64,000 bases of DNA from positions 4,254,619 to 4,318,618 of the forward strand of contig CAXIPT010000006.1 in the NCBI GenBank assembly GCA_964030475.1, given 5' to 3'. Made by a program: the position numbers and the translations under genes. The notes below the pieces were generated by a model that saw only the letters and a list, made by a program, of their open reading frames with translations, did no database searches and had not been told where the DNA came from. Every line of letters starts with the position of its first letter. Position 1 is the stretch's first letter. This DNA is from Tethya wilhelma. Taxonomy: Eukaryota > Porifera > Demospongiae > Tethyida > Tethyidae. Shown piece after piece: positions 10,319 through 20,042 of this stretch.

Positions 10319-12549
10319 CTATAAAAATGAAAGGCAGCATCATCATTGATGTATAAAATGCTGTTGGTCCAGATAAGAGCTCAGCAGTAACCTAGGTTGC
10401 CTGTTGCATGTAGTGGCAGCACATGCAGCTAGTCTCAGTGCCCAGGTGTCCATCTAAACATAGATAATATACTCTGGTTAACCAGAGCTAGGATCGTAAT
10501 GATCAACTCAAAGCATCTCAAACCTTACCAATGCCACACCTATTGTCTGATATTCATGCATGCATGTATGCCCTGGGCTAAACTATTTTACCGTCGATAT
10601 AGTTTACAGTAAAAAGCTATTCAAAGGTACTAATTATTTTCTTACAGGTCGATTATTCGTGGAGGAAAATTTGATCGGAATGAAATTGGCCTGGAGCTGT
10701 GGGGAGGAAGAAGTGGACTGTTGGAGGGAGATATCTTGTAGGGGAGTGTCTAGCAGGTTGGTTGGAGACTGCGCAGTGGGTGTTGGGTCAAGGTGCAGGT
10801 CCTGCTCAAATAGGCTGTTGTCCTGGCCGTAGCTGCAGTACAAAATTTAAAAAAAAAAAAACAATGAAAGTTAGACTATAATTATACATACACACATGTA
10901 TGAAGAAGAAATAACATATGAGGTGGTGTGCTCAAGATCACAAGATTCCCTCTATGAAGCCTTATTATTATTTCAGAAACTTTTTTTTTAAAAAGGGGGG
11001 AAGAGAGAGGAGGGGAGGGGTCACTGTAAGAATGTAGATTGAGAATGATTGAACCTTCATGACCTCATAGCACTCTATACTACAACTGACAGTCGTAAAA
11101 TGTGCATGCATTATAATAGTGGCCAGAGCCTACTTACACATCTAGCAGATCATCTTGCAATTGATAGTCCAAATCTTCACCATCATCAATGTCTTCAAGT
11201 TGTGGACCAGCTCCAGATCTGTCAAACTCTGTATATATATAGTAGGACTGCATTTTCAAAGTTAGAAGTTGCTGCAGACTATGAAAAATTTTGCACACGA
11301 CAATTTAACGACCCGTTACAAAATACATTGTGATGACAACAAAACTGAAAAAAAATTTTCACTATTTATGCCTAAATGCTCAGTGAAGTTTAGAGTTGGG
11401 TTCACTACAATGTCTAATACTTACGTAAATCTTGTGACCCTTGAGTGGAACTCCTGCTGCTAGCTTCAAAACACTTCTCCTCTCGTGAAGGAGCCTCAGA
11501 CTTCTCAATCTGTAAGTGAAATTTGAATTATAGCTAGCTCATTAAAAACACTGTAAGCCTTTCAACATCATTTTGACAATGCTAAGATAGAAATTAATAT
11601 TGTGGGCAGTATAAAATAGATGTTGGATATAAAAATTATAATTATGAACTCAAGATTTTGAACGATTATCATCAATTTTGGTTATTTTCACAGCAGAACA
11701 CTTATACCGGCATCGATATATTTCGATCTGTGGGAATCACACAATCTTGAGTTCTTTAACACAGATGATGTCTATCTGTTGAGAGACTATATAATCAGCT
11801 ATTGTCTATGGTGGTTTGAGAGAGGCCTTATCCAGTACTATAGTGTTGCTGAGCTGTAATACTTACCAAATTCTCGAGCTTCTTCCATTCCGTGCTCAAC
11901 TGAATTGCAAGGAATTCGGTTGAGTCCTGGATTATCTTCTCAACCTGTGGAAATAAAAGAAACGATCAATTTTAAACACATAACACTGTTATAATAATTT
12001 TATTATTATGCACAAAAATATTGTTTCAATACTTTGAAAGACCTCACAGTATATACGATTGTAGATCTGAACTGGAATATGGGTACACTATAATAAATCT
12101 TAAAATTTCTGATTACTAATCTAGAATACTTACAGCCCCCTCAAGTTCCTCATCGAAAGCTCTCATTTTCTCTTCCATCTTCTTGTCAATCTGTGAAAAT
12201 ATTGTACTTGATAGGTGTGTCCATAAATAAAAATTAAGAACCAGAGTGGTCTAATCCACATACGACCCCCTAGTTGAGCTGACCCCCTAAACTAAAAGTA
12301 TAATTATAGTCCTGATAACACATTAATTGCATGGTAAGACATTGGTGGCATGATGTATACAAGTCATGATACAAGAAAAACTCTCAATGACAGACATGAA
12401 TGCAGTAACTTACAATCAATGTTTCTTCTTTATGTGGTTAAACTAATTGTTCCCTTCTGGCCGTCTTGCGGCTTCACTGCCGATTTTGTAGACCAGCACA
12501 TAACGCTGCAATTTATAAATACACTTTAATTGCATGACGAGGGATAAAA

Positions 12550-12924
12550 CAGTGGCGGATTTAGGGGGATATCCAATGTATCCATGGATACCCCCTTTCA
12601 GACAAGGCTAAAATTTATTTCAGTCTCAAAAATCAAGAGAAAACCAACTTTTGGCCTCTCACAAGTATAATACTTACTTGAAAAACATTGGCTGCCAGCA
12701 AATAAGCCCAGAAAGTGTAGATACTTCCCAAAATAGCTACGCACGAGCTAGAAACACCGCTTGCATAGTAAAGTACAAAGTTCATACAATTAGAAATGGG
12801 TGGAGCTATACGTAAAATAGGCGTGGTTTTAACGGAAGTGGGCGTGACTAGAACAAAATTTTGTGCGCGCTTCGCGCGCATTCTACTAAGATAACCCCTT
12901 TCTATAATCCTGGATCCGCCACTG
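12550..12924. mobile_element. hAT-like MITE with CAGTGGCGGAT ends
   Basis: Ends CAGTGGCGGAT and ATCCGCCACTG, flanked by TAAAA on both sides (12545-12549, 12925-12929). The interior contains GCGCGCTTCGCGCGC. This terminus is known from non-autonomous hAT-type elements in many animals, though the visible target duplication is 5 bp, not 8. It lies between exons of zinc-finger copy A. Confidence 0.7.
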
Positions 12925-13070
12925 TAAAATATGAAGGACTATAATAATTATATACAGTGCACTGTGCAGGCGTGACTAATGTACAATAATTATTAATGTG
13001 TTACGTACAGAATTAAAATTTATAGCTAGCTAGCTAACTTGAGCAACCAACCCAGAGCCTCTGACAAATA

Positions 13071-13368
13071 TACCGTATAGCGGGAAATTTCTGTGGGGTG
13101 CAAATTTTCGTTATTTTCGTGACTAACCCCTGTTCAGTTCTCTGTCTCTTGCCCGTCCTTCAAGAAGTTTGTAGTCTAAATAGCTAGTATCTAGCTAGAA
13201 TAGTATTCTACATGTATACCAAAGCAGATAAACTGTCACAAGACCTTCAAGCGCTGTAAGTTTGAGATACTTGAGTCACGAAAATTAAAACCACAAATAT
13301 TTTCTTCTGAAGCGCGGTCTAGGCTTTTCACGAAAATTTACACCCCCAAAAGTTTCCCGCTATACGGA
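13071..13368. mobile_element. CCGTATAGC-type MITE
   Basis: Termini TACCGTATAGCGGGAAATTT and its inverse TTTCCCGCTATACGG. The interior has ATTTTCG-type repeats and CACGAAAATT. It is in an intron of copy A. Confidence 0.7.
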
Positions 13369-14146
13369 CATATATATATATATATATATATATTATTTAC
13401 ATGGACTCAGGCTTGTTTCTGCATGCAGTAACATAAATATTATTAAAATTGTTATATTTATAATAAACTTACGTCTCTTGGGGAACAAGCTGGACATATG
13501 AACTCCAAGGTGGGGTCAAAATTTCTAGTGTTTTTGTTCCCCACAACCTTAACTGTCAACATGATTATGACAAAATCCTTTTCTGAATCATCATCTTAAC
13601 TCGAAGCTGCTTTCTGTACTGTTTTGTGCATGTATATTCTACACATGGATACATAAAAATTTTGTCATGAGGCAACCAACTTACTGAAACTTCAAGCATG
13701 GTGAGGTTGTGTTCTCAGTGACAGTCTGAAGAAGTTTAATAAAGGCCAGTTAATTAAGCACTGAGCTGTCACGGCTCCTCGTTCAGTATTCGTGGAGAAA
13801 AAATCAGTCACTCACTCTAGTCCGCACTTTCTGACAATGATTCTTTCTTGAAAGCTGATCAGGCCCTGGTTTATGCAAACTTTACATCCTGTTTCAAGGG
13901 TCAAGGCCAAAAAAATTATAACTTAGAGACAGATCAAATTTTGATCCCGGTCGCGGGTAGTCGGGGAATCCCGATTTTTCGCGGAAGCTTCGAAGTCAGG
14001 CTCCGCCCGACTCGGTCGCGGGTGCATGACACTGAGATCTGCAGATTCACTCACTGGATCTCTATATGTTCATCTGTATGCTGATACAACCGGACAGTCA
14101 TCTTTGGTACTCTTCCTTTTAAAATTCAAGCTGAAAAGGTGAGATG

Positions 14147-14174
14147 TGTGTGTGTGTGTGTGTGTGTGTGTGTN

Positions 14175-14212
<38 letters not shown>
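14147..14212. repeat. (TG)n microsatellite with one N
   Basis: About 33 TG units interrupted by a single unresolved base at 14174. It lies in the 5' leader region of the arrestin gene; 13700-14561 otherwise shows no convincing coding exon. Confidence 0.9.
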
Positions 14213-14216
<4 letters not shown>

Positions 14217-14561
14217 CATGTAGCTACATGCTGCTGCTAATGATACGTGATGCTATAATTTGTTTCCAGCTAGTGCAAGAGCAGTGCAATGAGGAGTACT
14301 ACTTCAAGTGCAGTAAGGAGGTTTATCCGTGATTGAACTTATGTCCATGAAAGTTTCAAAGTAGAAAATCTTAACGTCGATCATCGTCTACCATTAATTT
14401 TATACTGGAACTACAGCTGAATAGTTTGCATTCCTTGCCCATAAGTTGATGAGTTTCCCAAAAAGTGCTCCATTAATTTGTTACAAGACACTAATGGAAC
14501 CTGTACACTATGCCAATAAATTTCCACACAGAAATGTGTCCAACCTTCTTTGACTGACAAA

Positions 14562-16033
14562 ATGAGACGTTTTAAACTCATTCTTGATCAACCTGTAGGA
14601 CCGCTAGGAAAGGTAAGCAGCAGCTAAAACTAAAGACTGGACTCTGAGCATATTAATGACAATTCAGCTGTCACTATTTCTCTTAGCCTCATTCTCAGGC
14701 TCTCTCCCAATAAAATTTTTCCAGAATGTAATATTCAAAGGGAGCAAGCCTGGGAACAAGGTAGTTTGTCAAGACTCAGCTCACTATAAGCCTGCATCAT
14801 AGCCACTAATGTTGGTCTAGACTTTTGCTACTGTCTGTATTATGATATATAATTAATGGGACAAGTGGTTTCTCCTGTAGACTGTTCATTTGTTTGTTTG
14901 TTTGTTTGTTTGTTTTTTCTTTCTGTTTCTGGATCCAGGTCTACACTCCAGGGTCAAAGGTCTCTGGTTCACTTTCCTTCACACTGGACGAAGTAAAGAG
15001 CTACAAGGTTGTCAAAGTTGGAATCCTAGGAGGAGGCTACGTCCGCTGGGAACAAGGCCCCCGTGGAGAGTCAAGGATTGATGATCAATACACACACTTC
15101 TCCTCAAGACAAAAATACGTCGATGAGACAACTGTCCTGTGGAGCAAGGATCAGTCCCCTACGAGAACGATCGGACCGGGATCGTACAAGTACCAGTTTC
15201 AGTTCACCCTCCCTGCCAACTGCCCGGCATCGTATGAAGGTAATTACGGTTATATTCAATACATTATCGAGGGACGGATTGAAACAGGAATACTAAAGCC
15301 TGACCGAAGTATCGAAGCTCCGATACAGGTGACACAAGTGGTGGACATCAATAAACACCCGGAACTGTTTGAACCGCTGCGATTCTCGAAGAAGAAGCAA
15401 ATCAGCTCCATGTGCTGTGTGTCAGGGGACATAGAGATGACTCTAGTAACAGAGCGTAAGGCGTACTGCGTCAATGGTGACACCATCCCTCTCAACGTCA
15501 CCATGGAGAATGCCTCGAGAAGTACCATCAAAATCTCTGCCTCTATCGTAAAGACCGCCACTTACTACGCTCAGGGACGAAGCAAAAAATCCTCTTACCA
15601 CATTGCCACTTCAAAAAGCCGGCCAATTCGACCAAGAACAACAACTGCCGTTGAACTAGAAGCGCTAACAGTGCCTGCAACAGAACCAACTTCATCCTCT
15701 TCTCTCATCCTCAAGTTGAACTACTTTCTTCACGTGACGGCCGTCATACCCTGGGATGCGAATTCCACAATCGCTGTACCTCTGTTGCTAGGCAACGTCC
15801 CTTACCGTCCACCCAATTCTAGTGGTCCCCCTCCTCCTGCACAGCCTGGGGGGTTTAGTGTCCCCCAACCATTACCAACAGCATCTGTGAACCCTGGTCG
15901 CAGTGATGGACCTAGCTATTATGATAGGCCACCAGAATACACTGCTTGCAGTGATGGACCTACTAGCTATCAGGATGATCCACCGGAATACACCAGTGCA
16001 GTCTATTTTGAAACAGTACACCTTCAGAGTTAA
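14562..16033 (+). CDS. alpha-arrestin (ARRDC-type adaptor)
   Basis: Alpha-arrestin adaptor that links membrane cargo to NEDD4-family ubiquitin ligases. Two coding exons, 14562-14612 (MRRFKLILDQPVGPLGK) and 14939-16033, join in phase 0 and give about 381 aa. The N-domain strand VYTPGSKVSGSLSFTL follows the splice. The C-domain contains INLNVTMENAS-like and LKLNYFLHVTA strands typical of the fold. The tail is proline-rich with two PPEY motifs (about residues 352 and 371), ligands for WW domains. Intron 1 (about 330 bp) carries a foldback MITE and a (TTTG)n run. Assignment to a numbered ARRDC is not possible by eye. Confidence 0.9.
14684..14763. mobile_element. TAGCCTC/GAGGCTA foldback element
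   Basis: Left end TAGCCTCATTCTCAGGCTCT pairs with right end AGCCTGGGAACAAGGTA. One of at least eight copies of a short hairpin family in the window. Confidence 0.65.
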
Positions 16034-16179
16034 TTCATTTTTATTGCAAATTTTTGTACCAATGTACATAATTATGTGTTGTCTATAGCTAGCAGTGTTG
16101 CATAGATATCGATTTAACGACCATTACCCATTTGCATTTGACAAGCTCCGCAAACAAGCGCATAGACAGAACTCCAGAT

Positions 16180-17290
16180 ATGAGTGAAGCGGACGGCGTG
16201 ACGTTGACTCCCACTGTGCTGTGGGCTCAAAGGAAGAATTTAATCCTACTTCGAGTCAAGATACAGCCAACAGAGGTAGAGAAGCATAATTTTCATAATT
16301 TTTTTTTTGTACAAACATGGCTGGTGAGCATTAATTAGAATATTCCCTCCTTCTGCAGAAACCTGACTTCACCATCCGTGAAGATTACATGAGCTTCAAG
16401 TGTGAGTTGAAAGCGCTGCAGCTAACACTGCCTGCAAGTATGATTGCTGCTATTCCGCCTGTACAGGTGTTGGAGTTGGGATGTCTGGCAAATCAACCTT
16501 TTCCTTTCAATTAGTCTTTTATGAACCGGTCACTGCAGATGTAAGGGCTAGATTTTTACTTCATGCAATTAGCTATATCTTTGTTTGCAGCAGTGAGATT
16601 ATTTGTGTGCTGTGTATTTTAATCTCCAGAAATGTCGAGTGAAGTTCTTTGAAAATGAAATTGAATTCCGTGTCATGAAGAAACAAGGTACTAACTGCAT
16701 AAAACAGTGTGCAGTTCAGTTATGGGTGCGGAGATTTGACCTTTGACCCTTCTTCATCGTGATATCGTAGAGAATGTGTGGCCACGCCTCCACAGCTCTC
16801 AGGAGCGACCTCATTGGATTGGTGTGGACTTTGAGCACTGGCAGTACCTCCGAGAGAGCGGGGAGGAGGAGGAGGAGAGCGGAGAGGAACGGGAGGAGGG
16901 GGCGGGGCATGTGGACCCCGAGAAGATGGAACGACTGGTAACTATTTTAGTTATGTTGGCTTCTCATTTTGTTATCCCTTTTTATTTTTCTTCCAAAATA
17001 AAAAAGTACTCTAGTTTGATAGGCTCACTTTTGTGTGTGTGTGTTGTTTTGGTTGTGTTGCCATAGAACCGTACGAGAGCTCAACTGGAGGAGATGGAGA
17101 GGGTGATGAAAGAACAGGTGGCTTGGTACGACAAGATGATGGCAGTGCTGGAGAAGGTGAAGGTGGGCTATCTGTTGGTCTACAATGGTGTCCAGTGGAG
17201 TGGATTCATATTAATAGTGCTGACACTGCTAAAATGTCTCACAGGAGGAATGGGTGAGTCAAAATTAGAGTCGTTATGGCTTCGTTCATT

Positions 17291-17348
<58 letters not shown>

Positions 17349-19740
17349 TCTCAGGTCAAATCACCACTGCCTATGAAAAGACTGCCTCCATGTTAATCTT
17401 CTGTCATCTTCTGATGCTCCTGGAGATCCTCCACTCTCTCATTGGTCTAGTCAAAGGAGGTTTCTTCCCAACCTTCATGCAGGTTAGTCAGAGAAGATCC
17501 TTTCAAAATCATGATTGTTATACTACAAACACTTTGCTTTTAGTTTTGTCACTCTTAGTTAGATTCAATGTATTGTTAAAAATACCGGGTAGTGGAACTA
17601 GGTGGGTGTGGCTTGATTTATAAAGCTTAGTAAACTTAGCAATCAGAAATATTCCTTTTAAGAGATTTTCTATGCAATAAAGATATCACTATTATAATTT
17701 TGTTATTGAAATTCTCCAGGTATTTGGTCGGTTCGTTGTGCTCATACTAATCTTGAGAAACGCTGAGGAGATTCATGACCACCCGGTTGTGTTCGTGCTG
17801 TTCCTGGTCTGGTCACTGATAGAGGTCATAAGGTCAGTCTGTGTGAAAGAGAAAGTATCAAGTCAATACACAGGAGCAAAGAATAGTTGCAGTGAAATGT
17901 CCAATACTCAACTTGGATTGATTGTAAAACTTTTTTTAACGTTTGCAGGTATCCGTACTATACCATCTCCGTGTTAAAGCTGGAGGTGAAACAGCTCACG
18001 TGGCTGCGATATTCAGCTTGGATCCCTCTCTACCCGGTGGGCTTTACTTGCGAAGGTAATGACCAACAGTTTGTGGACAAGATAACACAATACGGTTTTT
18101 GTTACGTTACTCAATTTTTCACAGCTATGGTGACTTACCTGTCCCTTCCCCACTTTGACAGCTCTGGGGACTACCAGTATCTTCTTCCCAATCCTCTGAA
18201 TATCTCTTTCTACCCTCCAGCTATACTCAGACTGATTCTGGTCCTCATTCCCTTTAGTGAGTTTTCCATTGAGCATATACGCGCGTGCGCATGCGCACGA
18301 GTGACGTCATTAATTAGCCACGCCCATACGTACGCGCGCAATATGAAAATTAACACCTCCAGTGTCAAGTACTCAGTAGCTGTCAACAAGTTGCGTGTTG
18401 CTAACAGAAAGAAACAAGAATCAATCATCTTTGGAGTGCTGTGAAGACTTATAGTGTATCTTGTGTGAGAAGATGTACCAACCAGCAAAGAGAGCCCGAC
18501 TAGAAGAGCCTTTTGAAGATGCCAGCTCTGTTCTGGAAGAGAGTGGCCAGGAGCTTCATCTTGATGGCTCCTCAAGCTGTGACTCAATCTCCTCTTCCAT
18601 TGCTAGTAATGACTCTACACTTGAGCTAGAAATGGAGAACCTGAGAAGACCAGATGCCTCCTTCATTGAGCTCATAGCCAGGGCCATAATGGACTCACCT
18701 CAACAGAAGCTCCTGCTTCAAGAGATTTACGACACCTTGATCGGCAAGTATCCTTACTTCCAGTTTGCAGAGATGAGCTGGAAGAACACGGTGAGGCACA
18801 ACCTCTCCGTCAATGGCTGCTTCTGTAAGGCGGAGAGGAAGGGAGATGGGAAGTGCCACTACTGGTCCATCCATCCAGCCAACATGGCCGACTTTCAGAG
18901 AGGAAATTTCAGTCGACGTTTGATGAAGACTCGCGTCCAAGCTGCAACTGAACAACATCTCAATGGTACACCACACACAGCAGTGACGGCACCCCCTCCT
19001 CCCACTCCTGCCATGTACCCTTCCCATCCACCCTCAATGGTGAACCCGACACCTCTCAACTCTCAATATTTCATGACACCATTTTACTTTGATCCCACAA
19101 CTCATCAAGTCTATTTCAACCCTTATTTTGGCGTCAGCTACAAGTCACCCCTCACACCATCACCAAGCACTCCTCACCCCTTCACTCCATCACAGCCTCA
19201 CCCCTTCACACCATCACAACCTCATCCCTTCACACCATCACAGCCTCATCCCTTCACACCATCACAGCCTCATCCCTTCACACACTCACAAACAAATCGT
19301 CACCACTGGGCTGAGAATTTCTCTTCATCGTACATGCATCCTCTTCCGGGACCTATCCTTGGTGGTAGCCATGGCAACCAGCTGTCGAAACTTCCTCCTC
19401 TTGCCCTGTCTGGGATGGTTGATGCATCCCCAGTGGGCAGGGTCAGTTGCCATAGCAACACAGCTCGTACCTTTTCGGTTGAAAATATTCTCTCTCCTTA
19501 GTGAACTGGACTTTGGTTATTATAATTGCACTGCTGCTAAAACGACACGTAATAATTGTCATCTCATTTTCTATTGTTATCATCCATTATTACTATTATT
19601 TCTAATGATATGCACCTTTTTTTTTTTCCATTTTTCCCTCTTTTTTGGTACAAACTTTTAAACTTTTATTAAATTTTTTCACGAGAGAATTAATTGAAAG
19701 ATGCATGTGACTGTCATGTAATTTAATATGCAGCTCACTG

Positions 19741-19775
<35 letters not shown>

Positions 19776-19847
19776 GTTGCTTTCAGCCTGATCTCTCACA
19801 TGTTTGCTCAGAGGAAAGCCAAGCTAGCCAAACTCAAGACAATGTGA
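16180..19847 (+). CDS. HACD3: very-long-chain 3-hydroxyacyl-CoA dehydratase with CS domain
   Basis: ER membrane enzyme of fatty-acid elongation, dehydrating 3-hydroxyacyl-CoA. Eleven exons: 16180-16275, 16359-16401, 16467-16540, 16630-16687, 16771-16937, 17067-17253, 17355-17482, 17720-17832, 17949-18055, 18125-18256, 19777-19847. They total 1176 nt (391 aa) with consistent phases. The N-terminus is a p23/CS-like domain (TPTVLWAQRKNLILLRVKIQ), then an acidic linker, then the multi-pass PTPLA domain. It retains LTWLRYSAWIPLYPVGF followed by the conserved Glu, matching the Tyr/Glu active-site region of the family. The last exon codes AFSLISHMFAQRKAKLAKLK, a Lys-rich ER-type tail. Its 1520-bp last intron encloses a whole forkhead gene. 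Confidence 0.92.
17291..17352. repeat. (TC)n microsatellite at a splice acceptor
   Basis: About 30 TC units running directly into the CAG acceptor of HACD3 exon 7, so the repeat serves as the polypyrimidine tract. Confidence 0.9.
18286..18309. promoter_or_regulatory. NRF1-like palindrome and CRE upstream of the forkhead gene
   Basis: A perfect TGCGCATGCGCA (18286-18297) and, 4 bp further, TGACGTCA (18302-18309), a full CRE/ATF site, then CACGCCC. They sit in the HACD3 last intron 164-187 bp before the forkhead ATG and are the obvious promoter candidates for the nested gene. Confidence 0.5.
18473..19501 (+). CDS. forkhead transcription factor, single exon, FoxQ2-like
   Basis: DNA-binding transcription factor of 342 aa, intronless, nested in the last HACD3 intron on the same strand. 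The forkhead domain spans roughly residues 58-155, from RRPDASFIELIARAIMDSP through YPYFQF, SWKNTVRHNLSVNGCF and HYWSIHPANMADFQRGNF. The end of the domain recalls FoxQ2; the subclass is tentative. After a Pro-rich linker come about five copies of PHPFTPSQ (19170-19290). The last residues, FSVENILSP, form an EH1-like motif of the kind that recruits Groucho/TLE, which suggests a repressor. The ATG at 18473 was chosen as the first in frame, just after the CRE/NRF1 sites. Confidence 0.9.
   Translation: MYQPAKRARLEEPFEDASSVLEESGQELHLDGSSSCDSISSSIASNDSTLELEMENLRRPDASFIELIARAIMDSPQQKLLLQEIYDTLIGKYPYFQFAEMSWKNTVRHNLSVNGCFCKAERKGDGKCHYWSIHPANMADFQRGNFSRRLMKTRVQAATEQHLNGTPHTAVTAPPPPTPAMYPSHPPSMVNPTPLNSQYFMTPFYFDPTTHQVYFNPYFGVSYKSPLTPSPSTPHPFTPSQPHPFTPSQPHPFTPSQPHPFTPSQPHPFTHSQTNRHHWAENFSSSYMHPLPGPILGGSHGNQLSKLPPLALSGMVDASPVGRVSCHSNTARTFSVENILSP
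19170..19290 (+). repeat. 24-bp coding minisatellite in the forkhead gene
   Basis: About five near-identical 24-bp units coding PHPFTPSQ. Later units differ only at silent or His/Pro positions. Confidence 0.85.
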
Positions 19848-20042
19848 AACTGGTTTGGCCATTAGGTGCAATAAAATTTAATAGAACAGTTTGTGTATTA
19901 TAGAAGCTGGAGATATTATAAATTATTGTTTTAAGAATTTTTAAAAAATAAATGTTTGAAGTTTGCTATGTCCAGGGTTGTTTGATGTAACCTGATGACC
20001 TGTATAAGAATTCAATAAAGATGCATGTGACTGTCATGTGAC

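Larger units (their letters stand above)
9090..10620. repeat. segmental duplication, copy 2
   Basis: Second copy of the 6850-8140 block in direct orientation, carrying its own insertion (10124-10318) and an intact exon at 9470-9566. Confidence 0.7.
10646..13699 (-). pseudogene. zinc-finger/coiled-coil family gene, copy A (decayed)
   Basis: Exons read on the minus strand: 13685-13699 (MLEVS), 13473-13550 (Cys exon), about 12420-12505 (His exon), 12134-12190 (IDKKMEEKMRAFDEELEGA), 11867-11944 (VEKIIQDSTEF...KLENL), 11425-11509 (IEKSEAPSREEKCFEAS), 11138-11228 (QFDRSGAGPQLEDIDDGED), 10646-10832 (YGQDNSLFEQDLHLDPTP). The last five join in phase. The Cys exon carries CPAC and the His exon FNHIKKKH, together like a split C2H2 or BED-type finger. 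The helical exons look like coiled coil. Copy A has a one-base deletion in the Cys exon relative to copy B and an in-frame TAG (for Tyr) before FNHIKKKH, so the front half is broken. Role unknown; nucleic-acid binding inferred. Confidence 0.55.

Noticed and set aside
14890..14938. Upstream in-frame extension of arrestin exon 2 (FVCLFVFSF)
   Set aside because: It is the (TTTG)n tract of the intron. The splice from MRRFKLILDQPVGPLGK at 14612 to 14939 gives the normal alpha-arrestin start.
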